From contig CAZGMJ010000053.1 in NCBI GenBank assembly GCA_964526785.1, positions 1 through 33,238 of the forward strand: a stretch of DNA of 33,238 nucleotides, given 5' to 3'. Of this stretch, positions 1-7,986 are shown piece by piece. A program made the translations under genes and the position numbers. Under the pieces are notes generated by a model. The model saw nothing but the letters and a program-made list of their open reading frames with translations, was not told the DNA's origin and ran no database searches. Numbering within the stretch: the first letter of the stretch is position 1; the number at the start of each line of letters is the position of its first letter. This stretch comes from CAZGMJ01 sp964526785. GTDB taxonomy: Bacteria; Planctomycetota; Phycisphaerae; Sedimentisphaerales; Anaerobacaceae.

Positions 1-48
1 ATACTCATACGATCTGAAATCATATATGTTCAATAAATTATGCTCTAA

Positions 49-420
49 TTAGTAACTCTGGCCTATGATCGCCAGATGCGAGATTGCGTGATCATTACCA
101 TCAAAAACACCGGTGAAAGGAACTCCCTGATAGTACGTCTCAGTCAAATCGGTATCGGGACCAATGACGGCCATGTCGAAGACTCTTCGCCCCGGGAGAT
201 TTGGGTCGAGGTCGATGTCGGCTGTCAGGACGAAGTGTTTGTCGTAATCGTTAGGGGTCTGGCCGAGGAGGATGAGGTCCTGGGCGGTGGCGATCTGGTA
301 GGGGTCGTCGGGCGTGCCGGCGCCGCCGCTGTATTGGGCCTCAACAGCCTCGCTGAGCAGGCAGACCGCGACCAGCAGGATAATTGCCCCCGAAACTCGC
401 CAATGTCTCACTTCTTCCAT
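49..420 (-). CDS. Truncated secreted GLUG-like repeat protein
   Basis: Predicted 123-residue exported protein. The start at 420 is chosen because a GGGAGGA ribosome site lies just upstream and the first 28 or so residues form a clean signal peptide (MEEVRHWR, then a hydrophobic IILLVAVCLL core, then AVEAQ). The mature part opens with GTPDDPYQIATAQDLILLG and LTADIDLDPN, and ends with the FTGVFDGNDHAISHLAI motif. That order is typical of the N-terminal unit of GLUG-motif surface proteins, common in planctomycetes. Those proteins normally run on for hundreds of residues with more repeats; here a TAA at 49-51 stops translation right after the first unit. The 48 bases beyond are AT-rich and show no continuing frame. 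It is either a decayed remnant or a naturally short secreted protein. No enzymatic function can be assigned. Confidence 0.6.
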   Translation of the reverse strand: MEEVRHWRVSGAIILLVAVCLLSEAVEAQYSGGAGTPDDPYQIATAQDLILLGQTPNDYDKHFVLTADIDLDPNLPGRRVFDMAVIGPDTDLTETYYQGVPFTGVFDGNDHAISHLAIIGQSY

Positions 421-533
421 TGATCTATCCTCCCGCCCCCCGGTTTTCCGCAACAAGCCAACTAATGCCAGCGCATCACCTGTGGCCGAGATCGCTATAC
501 GACAGGATATCGGCAATTCTCCGGCTCCACGTT

Positions 534-563
534 AGTATACCAGAAAATGCCGCTTCAGGTCAA
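534..563 (-). promoter_or_regulatory. Sigma-70-type promoter for the GLUG-like gene
   Basis: On the minus strand TTGACC (558-563) and TATACT (534-539) are separated by 18 bases. The predicted transcript would start near 527 and have a leader of about 107 bases before the ATG at 420. Five of six bases match consensus in each box. Confidence 0.55.
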
Positions 564-735
564 ATGCAAACGAAAGGCGTTGGGCAGGGAGGATTTGTCG
601 AGTTTGGTTGCAGGAGAAGAATGTGACGCGGCTGAAGAGGGAGCAGTAGAGGAATTATTGAGCTTTGAATGGTAAATAGCGAAATCAACAACGATCTTCA
701 CAGTGACCGAATCCGGGAGGCGATAGACAAATGCG

Positions 736-749
736 CCTGTATCTACAGG
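736..749. promoter_or_regulatory. Short palindrome, possible operator
   Basis: CCTGTA-TC-TACAGG is a 6-base inverted repeat with a 2-base centre. It lies 11 bases upstream of the predicted -35 box at 761, where an activator or repressor site could sit. A chance palindrome of this size is not excluded. Confidence 0.2.
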
Positions 750-760
750 ATGGCGAGACA

Positions 761-791
761 TTGACGCAGCCAGTCATTATCGTCTTACTAT
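761..791 (+). promoter_or_regulatory. Weak candidate promoter for the 929-6272 operon
   Basis: TTGACG (761-766) and TACTAT (786-791) are separated by 19 bases, slightly long. The -35 box matches the form seen at several other genes here. The predicted leader would be about 130 bases. Confidence 0.3.
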
Positions 792-928
792 TACAGTCAC
801 GGATTAGCATTCGATGCTGTCCTATCGCTAGCAGTTAAGAAGCTGATAATGAAAGGCTCGACCACCAGCCGACGATAGTGGTGAGCGCGGCGTCTGGCGT
901 ATCTGGCCGGGGCGGCAGGGGTCGTCTG

Positions 929-2125
929 ATGCAAAGTAGCAGAATTATGGCTCGTAGCAGACTCAAGTCAAAAAGGCTTTGCCTGCTTGTCGGGCTTGTT
1001 CTGGTGCCGCTGGTGCTATTTGCCATCGCGTGGTATTGCGGCATATTTCAAAGTGCCGAGGAAAAACTGGCGGCAATTGAAGCTGCGCGGTTCGTTGAGG
1101 ACTCTGAGAATACGGGGGTGCTTTATACGGAGATGGCCCTGGCAAGCACGCCGTTTCCTCCCGCACCGCATTTTCTCGACCGCAGGGATGCACAATTGGC
1201 AATGGAACAACCGTGGTCGAGGCAAGACTATCCTGAACTTGCGCGGTACATAGACGGGCACCGGGAACTGATCTCGAAGCTGTCGAACAATCTGCAGTTC
1301 GAGAAGTGCTATCTGGCCATGCCGTTTCCTGTGCTCCTTGAGAACAGGAGGGTGACAAGGACACAAGTCAGCCCCACTCGGCATATGAGAGGCTGGATGT
1401 ACCTGCTCGTGCGAGCGGCGAATAACGACATCGCCGAAGCGAGGATGGATAGTGCAATCGAGAAGTACGCCTGTGTGATGCGGATGTCCGCTCATCTGTA
1501 CCAGCAGCCGGTGCGCACATATTACCTCAGCGGGCTGTATCTGGAAGTGGACTGGGCAACTGAGGCTCTGAAGGAGTTCATTCTATATGGCCGGCTCAGC
1601 GAGGAACAGTTAAAGCGGATTGAGTCGGCGCTGCCCCCGGCCGGGGCACTCTGTGAAGGGCAGTATCGAAACATGTGCCGGGTCGATTCGCTCGTGCAGG
1701 AAAGCCGACGCCCCAAACTCACTCTGCTGATGCGTCTGCGGATACTCTGGTTCCGGATCAAGAGCAAGCGCTTCTTCGTACGTGGTGCGCCGCCGAGAAA
1801 GTCGAGGGACCCCCATATTCATGCCGAGGTTCTGGCGCGGCGTCGTGGATTGCGCGTTCTCATTGCGCTTCGGCGGCACAGGTGCCGAACCGGCAGGTGG
1901 CCCGATAGCCTCAACGAGATACAGCTGGCCCAAAAGACGCTCACCGACCCGCAGAACGGCAAGGCATTTGTTTACAAATTGACGGAGGATGGTTTTACAC
2001 TTTATAGTAAGGGGCCGAACGGCGTGGACGACGGCGGCCTGCCGATCACGGACGATCAGCGGGTGTGGCCGGTCCGACTCAACAGACCCAATGCCAAAGA
2101 GGACCGTACAGATGACGAACAATAG
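929..2125 (+). CDS. Membrane-anchored protein of unknown function, pseudopilin-like C-terminus
   Basis: 398 residues. The ATG at 929 is preferred over the GTG at 878 because AGGGG sits about 8 bases upstream and translation then begins directly before a basic segment (RSRLKSKR) and a single membrane helix (LCLLVGLVLVPLVLFAIAWY, about residues 17-36). The long middle part is mixed helical, charged and unrecognised. The last 90 residues (RHRCRTGRWPDSLNEI, then LTDPQNGKAFVYKL, then FTLYSKGPNGVDDGG) resemble the C-terminal end of type II secretion/GspG-like pseudopilins, where this loop often holds calcium; planctomycetes have many uncharacterised proteins with this ending. The gene overlaps asnS by 14 bases, so the two are probably translated together. 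I do not recognise a specific function. Confidence 0.75.
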   Translation: MQSSRIMARSRLKSKRLCLLVGLVLVPLVLFAIAWYCGIFQSAEEKLAAIEAARFVEDSENTGVLYTEMALASTPFPPAPHFLDRRDAQLAMEQPWSRQDYPELARYIDGHRELISKLSNNLQFEKCYLAMPFPVLLENRRVTRTQVSPTRHMRGWMYLLVRAANNDIAEARMDSAIEKYACVMRMSAHLYQQPVRTYYLSGLYLEVDWATEALKEFILYGRLSEEQLKRIESALPPAGALCEGQYRNMCRVDSLVQESRRPKLTLLMRLRILWFRIKSKRFFVRGAPPRKSRDPHIHAEVLARRRGLRVLIALRRHRCRTGRWPDSLNEIQLAQKTLTDPQNGKAFVYKLTEDGFTLYSKGPNGVDDGGLPITDDQRVWPVRLNRPNAKEDRTDDEQ

Positions 2126-3623
2126 CACCGTGTATATCGAGGACTTGAAGGATAACGCAGGCAGAGAAGTGACGCTGCGGGGATGGCTGTACAACTCGCG
2201 TCGCAGCGGGAAGCTCCAGTTTCTGATACTCAGAGACGGGACGGGCCTGTGCCAGTGCATCGTGGAGAAAGGGGCGGTCAGCGATGCGCTGTTCGAGCAA
2301 CTCAAACACCTCGGCCAGGAATCGGCGCTGACCGTTACGGGCACGGTCCGGGCCGAGGAGCGGAGCGTGGGCGGGTATGAACTGGCGGTGACGGACGCGG
2401 AGGTCGTCGGGCCGACGGAGGGCTATCCGATCACGCCCAAGGCGCACGGCGTGGACTTTCTATTGAGGCATCGGCATTTGCATTTTCGCTCGCAGGGCCA
2501 GTGGTGCATCGGCAGGATTCGGCATACGATTATCGACGCGATCCGGCGGTTCTTCAATGATAACGGTTTCGTGCTGATCGACACGCCGATCTTCACGACG
2601 ATCGTGGGGGAGGACCAGACGTCGCTGTTCGAGGTGGACTACTTCGGCGAGCCGCTGCATCTGACGCAGACGGGGCAGTTGTATCTGGAATCGGCGGCGA
2701 TGAGCTTCGGACGGGTATACTGCTTCGGGCCGACATTCCGGGCGGAGAAGAGCAAGACGCGGCGGCATTTGACGGAGTTCTGGATGGTCGAGCCGGAGGT
2801 GGCGTATATCGACCTCGACGGGCTGCTCGAATTGGCGGAGAATTTCGTTTCGTTCGTGGTGGCCCAGGTTCTTGAGAAGAATCGCGCCCAGCTGGAGACG
2901 CTGGGAGCGGATATTGCGGGGCTCGAGCGGATTCAGCCGCCCTTCTATCGCCTGACGTACACCGAAGCGGTGGAGATTCTCACCGGCCCGAGGGCGAAGG
3001 AGTACCTGGCAGGACAACTGGAGGAACTCAAGCAACGCAAGGGCGAACTTGAACAGGGAATTAGCGAGCGGGAGCAGCAGCTTGAAGGTTCGCTCAAGCA
3101 GTGGAAGCGGGACAAGATCGGCGGCGAGGTGATTGCGATGCGGAGCGAACTGGCCGAGACGGAGACGAAGATCCAGAATAATCCGAAGCACGCGGAGCTG
3201 GCGGCGGGATTTCAGTGGGGCAAGGATCTGGGCGGCTCGGACGAGACGATTATCTCGCAGATACATGACAAGCCCGTGTTCGTGACGCACTATCCGAAGA
3301 AGGCCAAGGCCTTTTACATGAAGGAAGACCGGGCGAATGCGGAGGTGGTGTTGAATTTCGATCTGCTGGCGCCGGCAGGTTTCGGCGAGATCATCGGCGG
3401 TTCGGTTCGGGAGGACGATTACGAGCGGTTGCTCGGACGGATTGAGAAAGAGGGGCTGAATCCGGAGACGTACGGCTGGTACCTCGATCTGCGCAAGTAC
3501 GGGACTGTGCCGCACGGGGGCTTCGGCCTGGGGGTCGAGCGAACGGTGGCGTGGATCACGGGCGAGAAGCATATCCGCCAGTGCATTCCGTTCCCGCGGA
3601 TGATGGATAAGGTGTATATATAG
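2112..3623 (+). CDS. asnS: Asparagine--tRNA ligase with coiled-coil insertion
   Basis: 503 residues; charges tRNA(Asn) with asparagine using ATP. The ATG at 2112 has AGAGGA about 8 bases upstream, and it places the OB-fold anticodon-binding domain at residues 18-100 (VTLRGWLYNSRRSGKLQFLILRDG). Class II synthetase motifs follow: motif 2 at about 209 (FRAEKSKTRRHLTEFWMVEPE) and motif 3 at about 470 (GFGLGVERTVAWITG). The ending IPFPRMMDKVY is the AsnRS rather than AspRS form. Known AsnRS proteins are about 430-470 residues. The extra length is a block at about 292-366, rich in Glu, Lys and Gln, that reads as a coiled coil (EELKQRKGELEQGISEREQ), placed between LTYTEAVEIL and FQWGKDLGG in the catalytic domain. 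The core on both sides is intact, so the enzyme is probably active. It overlaps the upstream gene and abuts the downstream one. Confidence 0.93.
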   Translation: MTNNSTVYIEDLKDNAGREVTLRGWLYNSRRSGKLQFLILRDGTGLCQCIVEKGAVSDALFEQLKHLGQESALTVTGTVRAEERSVGGYELAVTDAEVVGPTEGYPITPKAHGVDFLLRHRHLHFRSQGQWCIGRIRHTIIDAIRRFFNDNGFVLIDTPIFTTIVGEDQTSLFEVDYFGEPLHLTQTGQLYLESAAMSFGRVYCFGPTFRAEKSKTRRHLTEFWMVEPEVAYIDLDGLLELAENFVSFVVAQVLEKNRAQLETLGADIAGLERIQPPFYRLTYTEAVEILTGPRAKEYLAGQLEELKQRKGELEQGISEREQQLEGSLKQWKRDKIGGEVIAMRSELAETETKIQNNPKHAELAAGFQWGKDLGGSDETIISQIHDKPVFVTHYPKKAKAFYMKEDRANAEVVLNFDLLAPAGFGEIIGGSVREDDYERLLGRIEKEGLNPETYGWYLDLRKYGTVPHGGFGLGVERTVAWITGEKHIRQCIPFPRMMDKVYI

Positions 3624-4310
3624 ATGGAAATCCGGATCGACAGCCTGCTGGAAGGCGCGAAGAAGGCCGAAGGAACGGTCGTAATAGTGGATGTGTTTCG
3701 CGCTTTTACGACCGCCGCCGTCGCGTTGTCACGCGGAGCAAGCACAATCATACTGGTTGGGGAGCCGCATGAAGCTCTCGAATTGCGAGACAAAGGCGTC
3801 GGTGATTTGTGCATGGGAGAGGTCAATGGAAAGAGACCAGAAGGATTCGACTTTGGGAACTCTCCGCACGAACTGAGCCGGGCCCACACAAAAGACAAAG
3901 CACTTATTCAGTCTACACGGGCAGGCACCGCGGGGGCTACCTCAGCACTGAAAGCCTCAGCCATTTACGTTGCATCTTTGGTGGTGGCGAAGGCCACGGT
4001 TGAAGCGATTGTGCAAGAACATCCCCCGGTTGTCACCATAGTAGCTATGGGCCACAATGCTCGAACGCGCACGGACGAAGATGAACTATGTGCACTCTAC
4101 ATAAGAAACCTCCTGCAACAACGGCAGCCCGATCCTGACGCCATTCGCCGTCTTATCCTCAGCAGTGGAGAAATCGCGAAATATTACGACCCACAACTGC
4201 CACATTTTGATCCCAGAGATTGCGAAATTGCACTTGATATCAATCATTTCGACTTCGCAATCAAACTTGTCAGGGAGAATAACCTGCTTATAGCCAGACC
4301 ACATCCATGA
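3624..4310 (+). CDS. ComB-family 2-phosphosulfolactate phosphatase-like protein
   Basis: 228 residues. The family hydrolyses 2-phosphosulfolactate to sulfolactate, a step of coenzyme M synthesis in archaea; in bacteria without coenzyme M the substrate is often unknown. Family marks visible in order: VDVFRAFTTAAVAL (22-35), CMGEVNG (63-69), FGNSPHEL (77-84), QSTRAGT (96-102) and DEDELCALY (151-159). These correspond to the metal and phosphate-binding segments of the family. The ATG follows the asnS stop codon with no spacer, and no strong ribosome site is visible, so translation probably depends on reinitiation after asnS. No other coenzyme M or sulfolactate gene is nearby, so the family call is firm and the physiological substrate is open. 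Confidence 0.8.
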   Translation: MEIRIDSLLEGAKKAEGTVVIVDVFRAFTTAAVALSRGASTIILVGEPHEALELRDKGVGDLCMGEVNGKRPEGFDFGNSPHELSRAHTKDKALIQSTRAGTAGATSALKASAIYVASLVVAKATVEAIVQEHPPVVTIVAMGHNARTRTDEDELCALYIRNLLQQRQPDPDAIRRLILSSGEIAKYYDPQLPHFDPRDCEIALDINHFDFAIKLVRENNLLIARPHP

Positions 4311-4338
4311 CAGTCTGGATGCCTCGGTTGCAGACTGT
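4310..4338 (+). terminator. Hairpin between comB-like and PIG-L genes
   Basis: ACAGTCTG (4310-4317) and CAGACTGT (4331-4338) form an 8-base stem with a 13-base loop directly at the stop codon of the upstream gene. No U-run follows, so it is more likely an RNA-stabilising or partial attenuating hairpin than a full terminator. Confidence 0.35.
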
Positions 4339-4371
4339 ACAGAAGCTCATCCTATTGAAAGGAATACGAAG

Positions 4372-5346
4372 ATGGAAGGCCGTAACTCGAACTGTAAGAA
4401 CGTGTTTTGGTTGGTAAGTTTCTTTGTCGGCATTTTTCTTTTGAATGCCGCGTGTGCCGGGGCCGAGTCGCCTTTGGGCAGCGAACGGGCGGCGGCGGCG
4501 AGACCGGCGCGGGGTCGGCAGCTTCGCATCATCGCGTTCGGGGCACACCCGGACGACTGCGAGATCAAAGCGGGCGGCGTTGCGGCGATGTGGGCGGCGC
4601 AGGGGCACAAGGTCAAGTTCGTTTCGACGACGAACGGCGATATCGGGCACTGGAAGATGGCGGGAGGTCCGCTGGCGCAGCGGCGAACGGCCGAGGTTCA
4701 GAAGGCGGCGGATATTCTCGGCATCGAGACGGAGGTGCTGGACAATCACGACGGGGAGTTGATGCCCACGCTGGAGAACCGCAAGCACATTGTTCGGCTG
4801 ATTCGCGAGTGGAAGGCGGACCTCGTGCTGACGCACCGGCCGAACGATTACCATCCCGACCATCGGTATACGAGCATACTGGTGCAGGACGCGGCGTACA
4901 TGGTGATTGTTCCGTTTATCTGCCCGGATGTGCCGCATCTCAAGACCAACCCGGTGTTTATGTATTATTCGGATCGCTTCGAGAAGCCGTACCGGTTCGA
5001 GCCGGACGTGGCGGTTGCGATAGATGAGGTGATCGATCGCAAGCTCGATGCGATGGTTGCGCTCGAATCGCAGTTCATCGAGGGAGGCGTGTCGGGGCAT
5101 GAGGGTCTGGTGCCCAAGACCCCGCAGGAGAAGGCGAAGCGCCAGGAGGCTGTGCGGGCGAGTTTTCGGCGGCGATTTGCGCGGACCGCCGATCGATTTC
5201 GCGACGAGCTTATTGCGCAATACGGCCAGGAGCGAGGCAGAAAGATCGAGTGCGCCGAGGTCTTTGAACTGTGCGAGTACGGCCGCCAACCTTCAGAGTC
5301 GGAATTGAAAGCGATGTTTCCCTTGCCTGAAGCCGAGAAGCCATAA
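4372..5346 (+). CDS. Exported PIG-L family deacetylase
   Basis: 324 residues. The PIG-L/LmbE family consists of zinc enzymes that remove N-acetyl groups from GlcNAc-containing molecules. The start at 4372 has AAAGGA about 8 bases upstream. Residues 1-31 are a signal peptide (NVFWLVSFFVGIFLLNAACAG). The zinc site is clear: AHPDDCE at 58-64 gives His59 and Asp62 as ligands with Asp61 as the likely general base, and HPDH at 161-164 supplies the second His region. GDIGHW and QRRTAEVQKAADILGI fit the family pattern. The segment after residue 230 is charged and ends in EKP. An exported PIG-L enzyme would act on envelope or extracellular aminosugars; the exact substrate cannot be told. It sits 61 bases after the comB-like gene and 29 bases before prmC. 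Confidence 0.88.
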   Translation: MEGRNSNCKNVFWLVSFFVGIFLLNAACAGAESPLGSERAAAARPARGRQLRIIAFGAHPDDCEIKAGGVAAMWAAQGHKVKFVSTTNGDIGHWKMAGGPLAQRRTAEVQKAADILGIETEVLDNHDGELMPTLENRKHIVRLIREWKADLVLTHRPNDYHPDHRYTSILVQDAAYMVIVPFICPDVPHLKTNPVFMYYSDRFEKPYRFEPDVAVAIDEVIDRKLDAMVALESQFIEGGVSGHEGLVPKTPQEKAKRQEAVRASFRRRFARTADRFRDELIAQYGQERGRKIECAEVFELCEYGRQPSESELKAMFPLPEAEKP

Positions 5347-5375
5347 CACAACTGCCGTTCCGGCAAGCCCAGCCT

Positions 5376-6272
5376 ATGAACACATGGACGATACAGAAGC
5401 TGCTGAACTGGACGACGCAGTATTTCACGGATAAAGGCATCGACGCGCCGCGGCTCAGTGCGGAGATGGTGCTGGCACATGTGCTTTCGCTCAAGCGCAT
5501 CGAGCTGTACACGAACTTCGACCAGATCGTCGCCGAGGAGCAGCTTGCCCGATTGCGAGAACTGGTGAGGCGCGCGGGAGAGCACGAGCCGGTGGCTTAT
5601 CTTGTGGGCAGGACGGAGTTCTATTCGCTCGAGATTGCGGTGACCCCCGACTGCCTGATCCCGCGGCCCGAGACTGAACTACTGGTGGAGCGGGCGATTG
5701 AATTCCTGCGGAAACGCGGCGGGGCACAGAAGGTATGCGATTTATGCACGGGTTCGGGATGCATCGCGGCAGCAATCGCGAGGAACTGTCCTGAGGTTCA
5801 GATCATTGCCACCGATGTTTCCAGCGAAGCGCTTGCAGCGGCGGCTGTGAACGTGGAAAAGCACAGTGTGGAGGACCGCGTTACTCTGCTGCAGGGCGAT
5901 TTGTTCGATCCGGTTGTGCCCGCTCTTAATGGGAGCAGGTTCGATCTGATTGTGAGCAATCCGCCGTACGTGTCCGACGTGGAATACGCGCGGCTGGACC
6001 GGAATATCAGGGAGTACGAACCGGCCGGGGCGCTGCTGGGGGGCGCGGACGGCCTGGATGTGTATCGCAGGATAGCGGAGCAGGCGCCAGAGGCTATCAG
6101 CCCGGGCGGAGCTTTGATGCTGGAGACGGGCTATGCCCAGGGGCAAGCCGTGCGCGGTCTGCTAGAGCAAACCGGCGATTTCGCTGACATCAACGTCGAG
6201 AAGGACAGCCAGGATAACGACCGGGTCGTAACAGCAATCAGGACGTCAACCGGCGCGAGGCAAGAGCTTTGA
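5376..6272 (+). CDS. prmC: Peptide chain release factor N5-glutamine methyltransferase
   Basis: 298 residues. PrmC (HemK) methylates the Gln of the GGQ motif in release factors RF1 and RF2 with S-adenosylmethionine, improving translation termination. The N-terminal helical domain (1-75) is followed by PVAYLVGRTEFYSLEIAVT and the typical LIPRPETELLV segment (94-104). The SAM-binding loop is DLCTGSGCIA (122-131), and the catalytic NPPY motif that contacts the substrate glutamine is at 195-198. Length is close to the family's usual 280-300. The start ATG at 5376 has no clear ribosome site, so coupling with the PIG-L gene 29 bases upstream is likely. In many bacteria prmC follows prfA; here that neighbour is absent. 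Confidence 0.95.
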   Translation: MNTWTIQKLLNWTTQYFTDKGIDAPRLSAEMVLAHVLSLKRIELYTNFDQIVAEEQLARLRELVRRAGEHEPVAYLVGRTEFYSLEIAVTPDCLIPRPETELLVERAIEFLRKRGGAQKVCDLCTGSGCIAAAIARNCPEVQIIATDVSSEALAAAAVNVEKHSVEDRVTLLQGDLFDPVVPALNGSRFDLIVSNPPYVSDVEYARLDRNIREYEPAGALLGGADGLDVYRRIAEQAPEAISPGGALMLETGYAQGQAVRGLLEQTGDFADINVEKDSQDNDRVVTAIRTSTGARQEL

Positions 6273-6585
6273 GGGGCTTGCTTCGGCGGGAAAAAGGCTG
6301 TCAGTGGGGTCGTCGGAATTCTGAGAACAGCGTTGAAACTCTGATGCGGATCACTGGCTGGGAAGCGTGCAACCCAGCTTAACCGGAAAATAATATAGGA
6401 CCGCATAAGCTGTAACCTCTGTAATGGAAAACATTTACGCTCACATGAGCTACAGGAGAGAAATTTGCGTCGGAAATGGGAAAAATTTGCTTGCATTCTG
6501 AGCGACTGCGCCGTAGAGTTAGGGCGTTGATGAATGTAGTAGTAAACGGATGATTGCTAATGAATTGCTCAAAGGAGGAGAATGT
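6273..6585 (+). other. Intergenic region with a poor promoter candidate
   Basis: No gene or strong hairpin is visible after prmC. The best promoter-like pair is TTGCAT (6491-6496) and TAGAGT (6514-6519), 17 bases apart, with only 7 of 12 bases matching consensus. The ribosome site AAGGAGGAG of the next gene is at 6572-6580. Confidence 0.3.
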
Positions 6586-7107
6586 ATGAGCAAGTCAATC
6601 CTTCACCTCACCTGTATTGTTCTCGTCGTTCTGGCGTGCGCAACCGCACAGGCCAAGCTGGTCAGCTTCGAGTCGGACAGCGTTTCCAACTGGTCGCCCA
6701 GCGGTGCCGTTATTGCACAGGGCGGGACCGGCCCAAGTGGAATCAGCATCACGGCCGAATCGCATTCTACTTTTACGGTTACCAGCACCGTGACCAACGA
6801 AACGGGGTTTACGTGGACGGGGTATCTGCTCGAACTCGATCCTGCAGAAGCGGCCACTTTCGTCGATGCTTCGGGCGGGAGCACGAAGTTCAACAACATT
6901 TCGTATCCGGACGACTGGACGATACTGTTCGAATCACCGCAGGTCGTGGATCCGGGCCAGGTTGTGACGCTCCAGTTTGACGTAAACATCCCGGATAACG
7001 GCGAATACACCTTTACTCTGACGCAGACACCGATTCCCGAACCTGCAACCTTTGCGTTGTTGGCGGCGGGCGGAGTGCTGTTTCTGCGGAAACGCCGCAG
7101 CGTCTGA
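6586..7107 (+). CDS. PEP-CTERM sorting domain protein
   Basis: 173-residue exported protein. The start at 6586 has an excellent AAGGAGGAG site at 6572-6580, better than the upstream in-frame ATG at 6550. A signal peptide (SKSILHLTCIVLVVLACATAQA, about 2-23) leads into a beta-rich, Thr/Ser-rich mature part. The C-terminus is a full PEP-CTERM tag: IPEPATF, a hydrophobic helix (ALLAAGGVLFL) and basic RKRRSV. In bacteria with exosortase such tags are cut and the protein is delivered to the cell surface or extracellular matrix. The mature domain is not recognised. It is unrelated in sequence to the PEP-CTERM group at 13344-18163 beyond the tag, and is followed by a terminator-like hairpin. Confidence 0.85.
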   Translation: MSKSILHLTCIVLVVLACATAQAKLVSFESDSVSNWSPSGAVIAQGGTGPSGISITAESHSTFTVTSTVTNETGFTWTGYLLELDPAEAATFVDASGGSTKFNNISYPDDWTILFESPQVVDPGQVVTLQFDVNIPDNGEYTFTLTQTPIPEPATFALLAAGGVLFLRKRRSV

Positions 7108-7146
7108 GCACCGTCGGCGGACAGGTTCATAGAACAACGAATCGTA

Positions 7147-7198
7147 ACCCGCAAGTGATAGTCAGTCGTTTTGACATCGCATGCGGGTCGCGTTTTTT
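7147..7198 (+). terminator. Rho-independent terminator-like hairpin
   Basis: ACCCGCA (7147-7153) pairs with TGCGGGT (7182-7188), with a long loop of 28 bases, followed closely by six Ts (7193-7198). It lies 40 bases after the PEP-CTERM gene. Confidence 0.5.
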
Positions 7199-7288
7199 GG
7201 CGAGCAGATAGTCAGGCCACCCGGAGGTGGGAGATAAGCGCCTCAGTCATGTTGGCGCAGCGGTCGTGCGATTGGCTTTTGAGCGGGA

Positions 7289-7816
7289 TCAATATGTGAT
7301 TATTGACGAGACTGAATAGCCATCGAGCTTGGCGCGGCCTCCGAGTGCAGCCAGTTCGATCAGCAGGGTAACGCCCACCACATCGGCCCCCATCTTCTCG
7401 ACGAGCTGACATGCAGCCGCCATCGTACCTCCTGTGGCCAGCAGATCGTCCACCATCAGAACGCGCGCATCCTGTGTCACGGCGTCCATATGCACTTCCA
7501 GGGTGTCGGTACCGTATTCGAGATCGTATGTCACGCTTTCAGTAGTGTACGGTAATTTGCCATGCTTGCGAATTGGTACAAAGCCGGCCTGGATCTTCTC
7601 TGCGACAGCCGAGCCAAAGATGAAACCGCGGGCTTCAACGGCCGCGACGTAATCGATCTTCTTATCCGCGAAGGGAGCGGCCAGGGCCGCTATCGCCCCG
7701 GCAAACGCCTTTGCATCGCGCAGCAGGGGTGTGATATCTCTAAAGAGTATGCCCTTCTTGGGCCAGTCGGGTATGTCGCGAATAAAGCTTTCGAGTTTGA
7801 TTTGCGAAGCATCCAT
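7289..7816 (-). CDS. apt: Adenine phosphoribosyltransferase
   Basis: 175 residues; converts adenine and PRPP to AMP in purine salvage. The start at 7816 (MDASQIKLESFIRDIPDWP) gives the usual family length, with AAAGGA about 12 bases upstream; extending further upstream would add non-conserved sequence. Family marks: KKGILFRDITPLL, VAAVEARGFIFGSAVA, FVPIRKHGKLPY, YDLEYGTDTLEVHMDA and the PRPP-binding loop ARVLMVDDLLATGGTM. The sequence follows bacterial Apt throughout, ending in the DGYSVSSIITY hood region. It is transcribed in the same direction as the sigma factor upstream, separated by 170 bases that contain a possible promoter. Confidence 0.95.
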   Translation of the reverse strand: MDASQIKLESFIRDIPDWPKKGILFRDITPLLRDAKAFAGAIAALAAPFADKKIDYVAAVEARGFIFGSAVAEKIQAGFVPIRKHGKLPYTTESVTYDLEYGTDTLEVHMDAVTQDARVLMVDDLLATGGTMAAACQLVEKMGADVVGVTLLIELAALGGRAKLDGYSVSSIITY

Positions 7817-7936
7817 GCCGCCAGCATCCTTTCCAGTACACTGCAATGACGTTTTGTAGCGAGCGGTTCGTTGGGTATGACAGCCGCTGTCCAAGCGGCA
7901 GGGCAACTGAGGACCGCCTGCATGCCTTGTGTGATC

Positions 7937-7964
7937 TTTGTAGCACATCGGGATTGAAATGCAA
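7937..7964 (-). promoter_or_regulatory. Candidate apt promoter
   Basis: On the minus strand TTGCAT (7959-7964) and TACAAA (7937-7942) are separated by 16 bases. The match to consensus is modest, and the leader would be about 115 bases. Confidence 0.3.
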
Positions 7965-7986
7965 GGATTTCGTTCGGCCCGGCGGT

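Larger units (their letters stand above)
564..928. other. Intergenic region between divergent genes
   Basis: No convincing gene is present. A 42-codon plus-strand frame (547-675) overlaps the minus-strand promoter and has no ribosome site. The only structured sites noticed are the short palindrome at 736-749 and the weak promoter at 761-791. Confidence 0.5.

Noticed and set aside
547..675. 42-codon plus-strand frame ending EEGAVEELLSFEW
   Set aside because: No ribosome site, and it starts inside the minus-strand promoter at 534-563; kept only as a remote possibility.
2460..3572. 370-codon minus-strand frame opposite asnS
   Set aside because: Shadow of asnS; Leu/Arg-rich, no domain.
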